Of a stretch of 48,168 bases of DNA, positions 17,845 through 26,929 are shown in pieces (the stretch's first letter is position 1; each line of letters begins with the position of its first letter). Below the pieces are notes generated by a model that was not told the origin of the DNA, did no database searches, and was given only the letters and a program-made list of their open reading frames with translations. The stretch is from Acholeplasmataceae bacterium (GTDB lineage Bacteria; Bacillota_I; Bacilli_A; Acholeplasmatales; Acholeplasmataceae), in the NCBI GenBank assembly GCA_021736335.1, contig JAIPGC010000004.1:1-48168 (forward strand), given 5' to 3'. The translations under genes and the position numbers were made by a program.

Positions 17845-18131
17845 CTCCTAAAAGCGTTTTCTATTTACATTATACAATATATTTTTAGATTTAAAATCGA
17901 TATGTTTAAAAAACCTTTATTTTATAAAAAATAAAAAAAACTCTTATGATAATTGAATGAAATAGCATCTATTTTGTATTGTATTGATTGAAAAAAGATG
18001 AGATTAAATGATATTTTTTAAGGAAGAAAATGATGAGTAAAACCTATATTATTGGGGTTGCATTTCATGAAATGGTTCTTATTTGAAAGAATATTTAGCT
18101 ATATCATATAAATTATACTCTGCTCGAGCCT
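17845..18131. promoter_or_regulatory. Intergenic region between gcvT and the hydrolase gene
   Basis: About 290 bases between divergent genes. On the minus strand a gcvT -10 TATAAT (17869-17874) is preceded by TG at the extended -10 position, and a cre-like motif GAAAACGCTTTT lies between it and the ribosome site. On plus it holds a perfect 14-bp palindrome, CATTTCATGAAATG (18061-18074), and a possible 18-codon reading frame (18030-18086). I see no glycine riboswitch core on the minus strand. Confidence 0.5.
17848..17863 (-). promoter_or_regulatory. Putative cre-like operator in the gcv leader
   Basis: On the minus strand AGAAAACGCTTTTA matches the CcpA cre consensus TGWAANCGNTNWCA at all but two defined positions. 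It lies between the gcvT -10 box and ribosome site, where binding would block transcription. Whether this organism has CcpA is unknown, although HPr retains the regulatory serine. Confidence 0.35.
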
Positions 18132-18147
18132 ATTTTCAAGTATAATA
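18132..18147 (+). promoter_or_regulatory. -10 region of the alpha/beta hydrolase gene
   Basis: ATTTTCAAGTATAATA contains a consensus -10 (18141-18146) placed 21 bases before the ATG. The same 16 bases occur at the -10 region of gpmI (minus strand, 23737-23752). No -35 hexamer is evident in either. Confidence 0.5.
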
Positions 18148-18167
18148 AGATTAAAGGAGATGAAACG

Positions 18168-18962
18168 ATGCTAATTAATGATGTTTTATTACATGTAAAA
18201 AGAAATGATGTTGAAAATTCAAAAGCTAGCGTAATCATCACACATGGTATTGCTGAACACTCAGGTAGATATGAGGAAATCACTCAAAAGCTCAATGAAG
18301 CTGGATATTCTGTCGTTCGGTATGATATTAGAGGACATGGCCAAAGCCAAGGTAAAAGAGGTTCTTTGAAGTCGTATCACCAAACCATTGATGATCTGCA
18401 TGCTTTAGTCGTTGAGGAAAAGAAGTTGAATCCTAAGAAAGTATTCATTTTAGGACACAGCATGGGTGGATTAATTGTCAATATGTATGCTGTTAAATAT
18501 CATGATATCGATGGTGTCATTTCTAGTGCTGCACCATCTAATTTCATTAAAGATGTTTTACCATTTAGATTCATTGGATTTAGATGGTTAGGATTCTTGC
18601 CTAGAAAAACTAATTTTGCAGATGATCAATTATCTAGAATCAAATCTGTAGAAGATGCTTATATTGCTGATCCTCTCAATTTAAAGAAATTTTACTTTTC
18701 ATTAGCAGGAAACATGTTTGTTGGTGGAGTAAGATTTTTGAACAGACATATAGCAGAATATGATGCACCTGTATTAATTCTTCACGGCAGTGCTGATAAG
18801 ATTGTACCTACTGAATTTTCAGAAAGATTATATAATTTAGTGCCTTCTAGAGATAAGAAGTTATTGATATATCCAGATTCATATCATGAAATATTCAATG
18901 ATTTGGACAGAGAAAAGGTATTTACTGATGTCATCGCTTGGTTAAACGAACATACAAGTTAG
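18168..18962 (+). CDS. Alpha/beta hydrolase, monoacylglycerol lipase/lysophospholipase-like
   Basis: This is a serine hydrolase of the Hydrolase_4 (PldB/MGL) type, likely acting on lysophospholipids or monoacylglycerols. The 264-residue product shows the catalytic triad Ser98 (GHSMGG), Asp210 (HGSADKIVP) and His240 (YHEIFND), plus the oxyanion segment THGIAEHSGRY typical of the MGL family. A cap region lies between about residues 125 and 190. No signal peptide is seen, so it is cytosolic. AAAGGAGATG precedes the ATG. The next gene follows after 9 bases. Confidence 0.9.
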   Translation: MLINDVLLHVKRNDVENSKASVIITHGIAEHSGRYEEITQKLNEAGYSVVRYDIRGHGQSQGKRGSLKSYHQTIDDLHALVVEEKKLNPKKVFILGHSMGGLIVNMYAVKYHDIDGVISSAAPSNFIKDVLPFRFIGFRWLGFLPRKTNFADDQLSRIKSVEDAYIADPLNLKKFYFSLAGNMFVGGVRFLNRHIAEYDAPVLILHGSADKIVPTEFSERLYNLVPSRDKKLLIYPDSYHEIFNDLDREKVFTDVIAWLNEHTS

Positions 18963-18971
18963 GAGACCGAT

Positions 18972-19823
18972 ATGAAAATAGCATTTATTGGAACTGGTGT
19001 CATGGGAAAACCTATGGCTTTGCATCTAAGTGATGCAGGACATGATGTTTTTGTCTATAATAGAACATTTGAGAAAGCTAAAGCACTTGAACCTAAAGCA
19101 AAAGCATTTAATACAATTAGGGAATGTGTAAAGGATGTTGACGTTGTGATGAGTATTGTAGGATATCCATCAGATGTTATAGACGTTTATGACAAAGTCA
19201 TAGAATATGCTAAAAAAGGAACCGTCTTAGTCGATATGACATCATCTTCACCTACATTAGCTAAAGAACTATATCACATGGCAAAACAAAAAGGGTTACC
19301 TATGTTAGATGCTCCAGTAACGGGTGGGGATATTGGAGCAATCAAGGGAACACTTTCTATTATGGTTGGTGGCGATGAACCTATATTTCAAAAAATATTG
19401 CCATTATTTAAGTTAATGGGAACAACTGTAACTTATATGGGAGAACCAGGATCTGGTATGCACGCAAAACTGGCGAATCAAACAGTTATTGCTGGTAATA
19501 TCATTGGTATCTGTGAAGCTCTCACATACGCAAAAGAGAAAAACCTTGATTTAAATAAAATGCTTTCAGTTATCGTTGGGGGATCAGCAAGTTCTTGGCA
19601 AGCAGCTAACAATGGTCCTAAGATGATTAATCAAGATTATCGTCCAGGATTTTTCGTTAAACATTATTTAAAAGATTTAAAACTTGTCTTAGAAGAAAAA
19701 GGTGAGTTGAAGTTAGAAGTAGTAGAAAAAGTAGCAAAAGCATATCAACTATTATCAGATCAAGGGTTTGCTGATTTAGGAACACAGAGCATTATTGAGT
19801 ATTATTTAAGAAAAATGAGCTAG
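18972..19823 (+). CDS. NAD(P)-dependent beta-hydroxyacid dehydrogenase (3-hydroxyisobutyrate dehydrogenase family)
   Basis: The family reversibly oxidises beta-hydroxyacids such as 3-hydroxyisobutyrate or tartronate semialdehyde, or reduces succinic semialdehyde. The 283-residue product has the Rossmann motif GTGVMG (7-12), the substrate segment DAPVTGGDIGA and the catalytic Lys166 in AKLANQ. It lies 9 bases after the hydrolase gene and is probably co-transcribed, although no shared pathway is evident. The exact substrate cannot be assigned. Confidence 0.9.
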   Translation: MKIAFIGTGVMGKPMALHLSDAGHDVFVYNRTFEKAKALEPKAKAFNTIRECVKDVDVVMSIVGYPSDVIDVYDKVIEYAKKGTVLVDMTSSSPTLAKELYHMAKQKGLPMLDAPVTGGDIGAIKGTLSIMVGGDEPIFQKILPLFKLMGTTVTYMGEPGSGMHAKLANQTVIAGNIIGICEALTYAKEKNLDLNKMLSVIVGGSASSWQAANNGPKMINQDYRPGFFVKHYLKDLKLVLEEKGELKLEVVEKVAKAYQLLSDQGFADLGTQSIIEYYLRKMS

Positions 19824-19999
19824 ATTTGATCATTTTAAAATAAAATAATGTCAATGATTTTTTATTTATAGTATTTTTATTTACTATTAAGTTTTTTTAT
19901 GTTGTTCTGACATTTGTACATAGTGTGGAACAAGCCATTAATAAAATATAAGCATAAAATCGAGAAATAAGATACGAAACTATAATTATTGTATTCATA

Positions 20000-20028
20000 T
20001 TGACAAATATAATAAAATCGTCTAAAAT
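20000..20028 (+). promoter_or_regulatory. Promoter of the DUF4143 ATPase gene
   Basis: A consensus -35 TTGACA (20000-20005), a 17-base spacer and a -10 TAAAAT (20023-20028). AGAGG precedes the ATG at 20068. Confidence 0.7.
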
Positions 20029-20067
20029 GGAATTGAAATCCATAATAGACGAAAAGAGGTTTAGTTT

Positions 20068-21285
20068 ATGTATATAGATAGACAAATAGAATCTAGAATT
20101 CTAAAAATTAAAGATATGTTTAAAGTATTATTGGTCACTGGGCCAAGACAATCAGGGAAAACTACAACACTCAAGCACTTATTTGAAGGCGACTATAATT
20201 ATGTAACTTTGGATGACATAACTGATTTGGAAATTGCAAAAAATGATCCAAAACTCTTCTTTCTTAATCATCCATTACCTCTAATCATTGATGAAGTTCA
20301 GCTGGCACCTAATCTATTTAGCGAAATTAAAAGAATAGTTGATGAAATAGAAGAATATGGACAAATCATTCTAACGGGATCTCAAACATTTCATTTAATG
20401 CAAAATATTACAGAAACACTTGCTGGTAGAGTTGCTATTCTTGAGTTTTCCGGATTATCATTTCGAGAAATAAGTGGCGACCAGTATTCTGGTCCATTTA
20501 TTCCAAATGATGATTTTTTGAATTCAAGTAGAAGTTCAAGAAACAATATAGATTTATGGGAGACAATTCATAAGGGGAGTATGCCCGAACTATATAAAAA
20601 AGGCGATATTGATTGGAAGACATATTATGCTTCATATGTTAGAACATATATTGAGCGGGATGTAAGAAGTTTATTAAATGTAAAGAATCTAGACTTATTT
20701 TCAAGATTTATTGTTAGTCTTGCTGCTAGAACTGGACAATTAGTAAATTATACAAACATTTCAAATGAAGTCGGTGTAGATGTTAAGACAATTCAAAGTT
20801 GGGTTAAGGTACTTGAAGCTTCAGGAATTATTGCTGTTATAAGCCCTTTTTCGAATAATGCACTAAACAGAATTGTACAAGCACCTATGATATATTTTCT
20901 TGATACAGGATTAGTTAGCTATCTACTTAAATGGTATACAAAAGATACATTACAAAATGGGGCTTTGAGTGGGGCTATATTAGAGACATACGCAGTTTCT
21001 GAAATTATTAAGTCATTTAAAAACAATGGCTTTCTTGATATTCCCATCTCTTTTTATCGTGATAAGGATATGAAAGAAATAGATTTAATCGTAAATGATA
21101 ATGGAGTTTTATATCCAATCGAGATCAAAAAGACAATGAATCCAAATTCATCGATGGCTAAAAATTTCAAGATACTTCATAAAGCACTCGGCTTCCAAAT
21201 ATTTAATGAGATGATTCTTTGCCTAGTTAATAAAAAAATAATTCTAAAAGATTACTTGGTTGCATACCCAATAGAAAAAATTTAG
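20068..21285 (+). CDS. AAA_14/DUF4143 family ATPase
   Basis: The family is widespread and mobile among prokaryotes but its cellular role is unsettled. The 405-residue protein has Walker A GPRQSGKTT (25-33), Walker B PLIIDEVQ, and a sensor-like ILTGSQ. The C-terminal DUF4143 region follows with the winged-helix-like stretch (NYTNISNEVGVDVKTIQSWVKVLEASGII) and the nuclease-fold-like ending (ILETYAVSEI, DKDMKEIDLIVNDNGVLYPIEIK). The E..D..IEIK pattern recalls PD-(D/E)xK cores. It stands alone with its own near-consensus promoter. Confidence 0.88.
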   Translation: MYIDRQIESRILKIKDMFKVLLVTGPRQSGKTTTLKHLFEGDYNYVTLDDITDLEIAKNDPKLFFLNHPLPLIIDEVQLAPNLFSEIKRIVDEIEEYGQIILTGSQTFHLMQNITETLAGRVAILEFSGLSFREISGDQYSGPFIPNDDFLNSSRSSRNNIDLWETIHKGSMPELYKKGDIDWKTYYASYVRTYIERDVRSLLNVKNLDLFSRFIVSLAARTGQLVNYTNISNEVGVDVKTIQSWVKVLEASGIIAVISPFSNNALNRIVQAPMIYFLDTGLVSYLLKWYTKDTLQNGALSGAILETYAVSEIIKSFKNNGFLDIPISFYRDKDMKEIDLIVNDNGVLYPIEIKKTMNPNSSMAKNFKILHKALGFQIFNEMILCLVNKKIILKDYLVAYPIEKI

Positions 21286-21546
21286 TAGTCTATTTTCTTT
21301 CGTGGGTGATATTAACAGCAGTTTTGTAAATTATAATCAATTAGCGATATGCATACTGTGCAAACAATCCAGTGTTATACCAATATGTACTAGCATGAAA
21401 CGACTAAAAATCATTTTCATTATCAAATAATAAATTTTTAATTATGATTAACAGATAATTAAAGAACAATCAAAATGCCAGTATCAATACTTAAAGTTTG
21501 AGATTTAGATTACAATATATAAGGAAAATCCATATGGAGGTACGAT

Positions 21547-22029
21547 ATGTTAATAGATACTAAGAAATCTAAAAATCAAATTATATTAGAATGTAAACCA
21601 TTTTTTAGAGGAATAGATAGTTTAGATGTGACTATCGATCGAATAGAGAAGTATTTCTTAGGAAAATCATTTATTGTAGATGAAAGAGGCAAAGATAAAC
21701 TCGTCGTCTCTAAAGGGAATCTTTTCACTAATATTTTTGCCTTTAAAATGAGTAAACTGAAAAGAAATATATCATTTAGCTTTGATCAAAATGATCAAGT
21801 AAAGCTCATCTCTGTTATAGATACAACTGGACAAGTGATTCGACAATCTGAAATGGATTTTTTTATTTTAGAAGTAAAGGAAACTATTAGGTTTATACAG
21901 ACAAAAGAAGAATACTCATTTTCTCAAAAGCAAAATAAGAAAGCCACAATTGGTAATTACTTAATTTTTTTATTTAGTATTATAATTACTTTGGGGGTTC
22001 TCCTGTATATCATAATTTTCTTTTTTTAA
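21547..22029 (+). CDS. Hypothetical C-tail-anchored protein
   Basis: I do not recognise this 160-residue protein. Residues 1-130 are hydrophilic with alternating beta-strand-like hydrophobics. The last 25 residues (YLIFLFSIIITLGVLLYIIIFFF) form a single membrane helix ending at the stop codon, so the bulk of the protein should face the cytosol. GGAGG lies 5-6 bases before the ATG. It follows the DUF4143 gene after 260 bases that show no clear terminator. No function is assigned. Confidence 0.7.
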   Translation: MLIDTKKSKNQIILECKPFFRGIDSLDVTIDRIEKYFLGKSFIVDERGKDKLVVSKGNLFTNIFAFKMSKLKRNISFSFDQNDQVKLISVIDTTGQVIRQSEMDFFILEVKETIRFIQTKEEYSFSQKQNKKATIGNYLIFLFSIIITLGVLLYIIIFFF

Positions 22030-22115
22030 AAGTACATAACAACCTTTAATTTGATAAAGTCTTCATAGTAAATTGCATCATTTATTAATATCTCAAGATC
22101 CTACATTTCAATAGA

Positions 22116-22157
22116 CAAAAAAAGACGGTTGTACTTTATTTCGTACAATCGTCTTTC
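22116..22157. terminator. Terminator of gpmI (usable from both sides)
   Basis: A 14-bp stem pairs AAAGACGGTTGTAC (22121-22134) with GTACAATCGTCTTT (22143-22156) with one G-U pair. On the minus strand the stem runs straight into T7, so it is a canonical gpmI terminator. On plus the T run is displaced by four bases. Confidence 0.85.
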
Positions 22158-22182
22158 ACATTTTTTTTACTTGTAATTTCGT

Positions 22183-23706
22183 CTACTTGATAATCAGACT
22201 ATGCCCAGTCATTTCCTTTGGTTGAGCAACACCCAATAGATCTAATAATGTTGGTGCGATATCACATAATGAACCAGTACCAACTTGAATATCTTTTCTA
22301 GTAATCACAACAGGAACAAGATTGGTTGTATGAGCAGTATGTGGTTCTCCATCTTCACTTCTCATTTTTTCTGCATTACCATGATCTGCAATCACGATAG
22401 CAACACCACCTATAGAAAGAATGGCATCTACGACTTCATGTGTGCATTGATCGACAGTTTCAACAGCTTTAATTGCTGCTGGAATTGATCCAGTGTGACC
22501 AACCATATCTGGATTAGCAAAATTCAAAATCATCGTATCAAATTTTCCTGATAAAACAGCTTCTACTGCCTTATCTTTGACTTCAAAGGCACTCATTTCA
22601 GGCTTTAAATCATATGTTGGAACTTTTGGAGATTCAACAAGAATTCTGGTTGCTCCTTCAAGTTTTCGTTCTTGACCACCATCAAAGAAGAAGGTCACAT
22701 GCGCATATTTTTCTGTTTCAGCAATTCTAAGTTGTTTTAGTCCAGCATCAGCAATAACTTCACCATATAAATTATTCAAGGTTTGAAGTTCATATGCCAA
22801 TGGACCCTTAACTGTCTTATTATAATGCATCATCGAAACCAAGAAGATATCTGTAGGAACATTTTTAGGATCAAAGCTTGCTTTACCTTCGGTATGATAT
22901 GTATTTGCTTCGCTTGGGTTTGAAAATGCAGTTGCTATTCTGATGGCTCTATCTGGTCTAAAATTAGCAAAGATAATAGAATCATGATCACCAATTAATC
23001 CATTTTTGTCGACTACAAAAGGTTCGATGAACTCATCTGTAATACCAGCATCATAAGAAGCTTGAGTGCCAACTAGTGCGTCATCATATTTCTTTCCTGT
23101 GCCTAAGACCATGTTATCAAATGCAAGTTGAATACGATCCCAATTGTTATCACGATCCATTGCATAATATCTGCCAGATACAGTAGCTACTTTCATCCCG
23201 TGATCAATTAAAGTTTTAAGAAATCCTAATCCTGAAACTTGAGGCGTATCTCTACCATCCATAAAAGCATGTAAATAAGGTGTTATACCTTGAGAAACAG
23301 CCAAATCATGAAGTGCCATGATGTGTGTAGGATATGCATGAACACCACCATCGCTAACTAAACCAAAAATATGTAATTTACTCTTATTTTTCTTTGCATG
23401 ATCAATCGCATCTAGGAACGCTTGATTCTTAAAGAAAGAACCATCTTTAATAGCGACATTGATTCTCGTAAGTGATTGATAAACAACACGACCTGCACCT
23501 AAATTTAAGTGACCAACTTCACTGTTACCCATTTGACCTTCAGGTAAACCAACACTTTCTCCGCTTGCTTCTAAGACATTATTTGGATATTCCTTAAATA
23601 GTTGATCTAAAAATGGTTTTTTCGCAAGAGAAACTGCGTTGCTATTACTATCTGGTGCAAGACCATAGCCATCCATAATTATTAATGCTGCAAATTTTTT
23701 ATTCAT
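22183..23706 (-). CDS. gpmI: Cofactor-independent phosphoglycerate mutase
   Basis: This Mn-dependent glycolytic enzyme interconverts 3- and 2-phosphoglycerate. The 507-residue product has normal length, the metal motif IMDGYG near the N-terminus, catalytic Ser62 in GNSEVGHLNLGAG, and the C-terminal metal-binding NPDMVGHTG and ADHGNAE segments. The frame is open nine codons further, but GAAGGAG lies 7 bases before the ATG at 23706, which also matches the family start. The next glycolytic enzyme, enolase, is encoded 1.6 kb away on the other strand. Confidence 0.96.
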   Translation of the reverse strand: MNKKFAALIIMDGYGLAPDSNSNAVSLAKKPFLDQLFKEYPNNVLEASGESVGLPEGQMGNSEVGHLNLGAGRVVYQSLTRINVAIKDGSFFKNQAFLDAIDHAKKNKSKLHIFGLVSDGGVHAYPTHIMALHDLAVSQGITPYLHAFMDGRDTPQVSGLGFLKTLIDHGMKVATVSGRYYAMDRDNNWDRIQLAFDNMVLGTGKKYDDALVGTQASYDAGITDEFIEPFVVDKNGLIGDHDSIIFANFRPDRAIRIATAFSNPSEANTYHTEGKASFDPKNVPTDIFLVSMMHYNKTVKGPLAYELQTLNNLYGEVIADAGLKQLRIAETEKYAHVTFFFDGGQERKLEGATRILVESPKVPTYDLKPEMSAFEVKDKAVEAVLSGKFDTMILNFANPDMVGHTGSIPAAIKAVETVDQCTHEVVDAILSIGGVAIVIADHGNAEKMRSEDGEPHTAHTTNLVPVVITRKDIQVGTGSLCDIAPTLLDLLGVAQPKEMTGHSLIIK

Positions 23707-23736
23707 TATATACTCCTTCGAATGCTTTATCACATC

Positions 23737-23752
23737 TATTATACTTGAAAAT
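23737..23752 (-). promoter_or_regulatory. -10 region of gpmI
   Basis: On minus, ATTTTCAAGTATAATA carries a consensus TATAAT at 23738-23743 and is identical over 16 bases to the -10 region of the hydrolase gene at 18132. An AAAACGTTTT palindrome (23780-23789) lies about 40 bases upstream of it. Confidence 0.5.
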
Positions 23753-23802
23753 CCTTTGGATAGGTCATACTATGCAAAAAAAACGTTTTCAAGTGAACAT
23801 GT

Positions 23803-23830
23803 TTGAATATTATAAATATTATGATAAAAT
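23803..23830 (+). promoter_or_regulatory. Promoter of the FMN riboswitch-ribU transcript
   Basis: TTGAAT (23803-23808), a 16-base spacer and TAAAAT (23825-23830) predict a start near 23837, just before the riboswitch P1 helix. Confidence 0.5.
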
Positions 23831-23840
23831 ATATATGTAA

Positions 23841-23948
23841 TACTTCGGGGCAGGGTGAAATTCCCTACCGGCGGTAAAAGTCCGCGAGCCTTAGGGCAGA
23901 CCTTGTGTAACTCAAGGACCGACAGTAAAGTCTGGATGGAAGAAGTAA
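23841..23948 (+). ncRNA. FMN riboswitch (RFN element)
   Basis: The conserved RFN core is present in order: CGGGGCAGGGTGAAATTCCC, CCGGCGGT, AGTCCGCGAGCC, the GGACCGACAGT segment and CTGGATGGAAGAAG. P1 is formed by TACTTC (23841-23846) and GAAGTA (23942-23947). FMN binding should stabilise P1 and permit the downstream terminator, lowering ribU expression when flavin is plentiful. Confidence 0.96.
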
Positions 23949-23971
23949 TGTCAATTTGACATGCCTTTTTG

Positions 23972-23998
23972 TCGCCGAAGTAATTTGGCGATTTTTTG
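23972..23998 (+). terminator. Riboswitch-controlled terminator upstream of ribU
   Basis: TCGCCGAA (23972-23979) pairs with TTTGGCGA (23984-23991) with one G-U pair and a GTAA loop, followed by T6. Part of its 5' arm and loop, CCGAAGTA (23975-23982), is perfectly complementary to TACTTCGG at the 5' edge of the riboswitch (23841-23848), giving an antiterminator in the FMN-free state. Confidence 0.85.
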
Positions 23999-24016
23999 TT
24001 ACATAGGAGGTAAATC

Positions 24017-24679
24017 ATGTCAAATTACTTACGATTAAAAAAAATGTTATATGTTGTTTCACTAGCCGCAGTTTCAATTGTTCTTTCATTAATTGAAATT
24101 CCATGGCCGCTTGCTAGCTATCTTAAACTGGATTTCAGTGAGATTGCTATATTGGTTGCATTGCTTGTTCTAGGAACAAAAGAAACCTTGATGGTTGTTT
24201 TGGTCAGAACAGTAGCAAGAAGGATTTTTAGAGGATTTGATCCAGGAGAACTCGTTGGTGAAATGCTTGCGATGTTTGCATCATTTTCAATTATCTTCGC
24301 TTATAATCTATCTAGAAAAGTATTAAAGCTTAATGAAAAACCATTATTATATGAAGTCAGTGTTAATGGCAATAAAATGCATCTTAAGGAAATCATTGTG
24401 ACAACTGCAATGATTACAGGATTTTTAACTGTGATTTTGTATGCAGTGAATTTCTTTGTAGCAACACCTTTATACTACACATTACCACCTTATAGTGTTT
24501 CAATTAGTGGTAGAGTTCATTTTACAGTATTCTCATTTATCCCTGATTCACCATTCACTTATGGACAATTCTTTTGGACAACATTTACATTATACATGCC
24601 ATTTAATATCTTTAAAGGCATACTCATAAGTATTATCTTCATGATGCTAAAACCTAGAATGAAGTACTTAGAATTATAA
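24017..24679 (+). CDS. ribU: Riboflavin transporter, ECF S component RibU
   Basis: RibU is the riboflavin-binding membrane subunit of an energy-coupling factor importer and uses a shared EcfAAT module, not encoded here. The 220-residue product has about five or six hydrophobic segments, and the loop SYLKLDFSEIAIL matches the conserved RibU YLKxDFSxIP-type riboflavin site. Placement directly behind an FMN riboswitch supports the assignment. AGGAGG is the ribosome site. A loop insert of roughly 30 residues (about 100-130) is longer than in the shortest homologues. Confidence 0.93.
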   Translation: MSNYLRLKKMLYVVSLAAVSIVLSLIEIPWPLASYLKLDFSEIAILVALLVLGTKETLMVVLVRTVARRIFRGFDPGELVGEMLAMFASFSIIFAYNLSRKVLKLNEKPLLYEVSVNGNKMHLKEIIVTTAMITGFLTVILYAVNFFVATPLYYTLPPYSVSISGRVHFTVFSFIPDSPFTYGQFFWTTFTLYMPFNIFKGILISIIFMMLKPRMKYLEL

Positions 24680-24707
24680 TGTGTTATACTTGGTTTGAGG
24701 AAATCAA

Positions 24708-25175
24708 ATGAAAATATTAGAAATGTTTAAAGAACCTATCAATCGTAAAGATTTATTATCTGTGATTAAACAAGCTCTTTTTATGTCTGTTGTTGGTGGG
24801 TTATTAGTGGGTGCAGTTCACTTGCTTGTAAGTCAGATATTTCATATTTCATTAGAATGGATGTTTCTCTTTATTTTTGGCATGACACTTGCTAGAAGAT
24901 TACAAGATTCTTATCATCATCCACATATCATCTATAAGATTATTGCCATAATTTCAATACTCATCACATATTATTTACTCAATGTCACTTTCTTTTCAGG
25001 TTACTTTTATATGTATGAAGTTTTAAATATAGAAACCTTTAAAATCATCTTATATCCGTTTGGATACTTTAGTTTTTTAAATTTTTTGAATCAAGGGTTT
25101 TTCATGGTAGAAAACCTACTAAACGTCTTCTTTTTCATTGTAGTAAACATTTATGTCTTAAGATATGTCAAGTAA
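24708..25175 (+). CDS. Hypothetical polytopic membrane protein
   Basis: I do not recognise this 155-residue protein. It has a short cytosolic N-terminus and four or five hydrophobic segments (about residues 24-44, 49-62, 79-100, 108-130 and 133-152), with the only charged cluster at residues 65-75 (LARRLQDSYHHPH). It starts 28 bases after ribU with GAGGAAA upstream, so it may be transcribed with ribU under the FMN riboswitch. A link to flavin uptake is possible but not shown. Confidence 0.7.
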   Translation: MKILEMFKEPINRKDLLSVIKQALFMSVVGGLLVGAVHLLVSQIFHISLEWMFLFIFGMTLARRLQDSYHHPHIIYKIIAIISILITYYLLNVTFFSGYFYMYEVLNIETFKIILYPFGYFSFLNFLNQGFFMVENLLNVFFFIVVNIYVLRYVK

Positions 25176-26570
<1,395 letters not shown>

Positions 26571-26586
26571 TCTAAATTAACAGTCA

Positions 26587-26620
26587 AATAGAAATCAGAA
26601 ATGGTTTCTATTTTTTTTAT
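26587..26620 (+). terminator. Terminator of eno
   Basis: AATAGAAATC (26587-26596) pairs with GGTTTCTATT (26603-26612) with one G-U pair, and the stem runs into a T8 tract. Confidence 0.85.
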
Positions 26621-26676
26621 TCAAGCCTCATGATTTAGGAAATATAACAAAATATATCGTTTTAAGGTAAATTATG

Positions 26677-26705
26677 TTGCAAAAAGAAAGCGATTACATT
26701 ATAAT
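26677..26705 (+). promoter_or_regulatory. Main promoter of the glycan locus
   Basis: TTGCAA (26677-26682), exactly 17 bases, and TATAAT (26700-26705). The predicted start near 26712 lies inside the first GAAACGTTTC operator. The leader to the ATG at 26930 is about 215 nt; apart from the second operator I see no riboswitch or gene in it. Confidence 0.75.
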
Positions 26706-26709
26706 ATGA

Positions 26710-26723
26710 TTGAAACGTTTCGA
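26710..26723 (+). promoter_or_regulatory. LacI-type operator 1
   Basis: TTGAAACGTTTCGA is a 14-bp palindrome with one mismatch, covering the predicted transcription start of the glycan operon. The core GAAACGTTTC recurs at 26864-26873 and 46567-46576. Confidence 0.75.
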
Positions 26724-26861
26724 TGACTGTGTCGAGCGATAGAAAAAATATGATTAAAGCATCCAGTTTCATGGCAAAATTATCTAATCCTTGCAAAAAA
26801 AACATGCGTGAGTGATTACTGATAGGATTAAATATGATCTGGATTATATTTTAGCTAAAAC

Positions 26862-26875
26862 TCGAAACGTTTCGA
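26862..26875 (+). promoter_or_regulatory. LacI-type operator 2
   Basis: TCGAAACGTTTCGA is a perfect 14-bp palindrome in the leader, centred 152 bp downstream of operator 1. TATATT at 26845-26850 might be the -10 of a second promoter, but no -35 is evident; otherwise the site could act as a roadblock. Confidence 0.75.
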
Positions 26876-26929
26876 ATAGTTTTAAAAAAACAAAAATTTT
26901 TAAGGATAAGAAAATTTAGGAGGAGAAAA

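Noticed and set aside
17845-18167. Glycine riboswitch before gcvT
   Set aside because: The conserved core is not seen on the minus strand, and the predicted leader is only about 20 nt after the -10 box.
19824-19999. Hairpin AAATAAAA...TTTTATTT after the dehydrogenase gene as a terminator
   Set aside because: The stem is only A-T pairs and has no clean T tract after it, so it is too weak to call.
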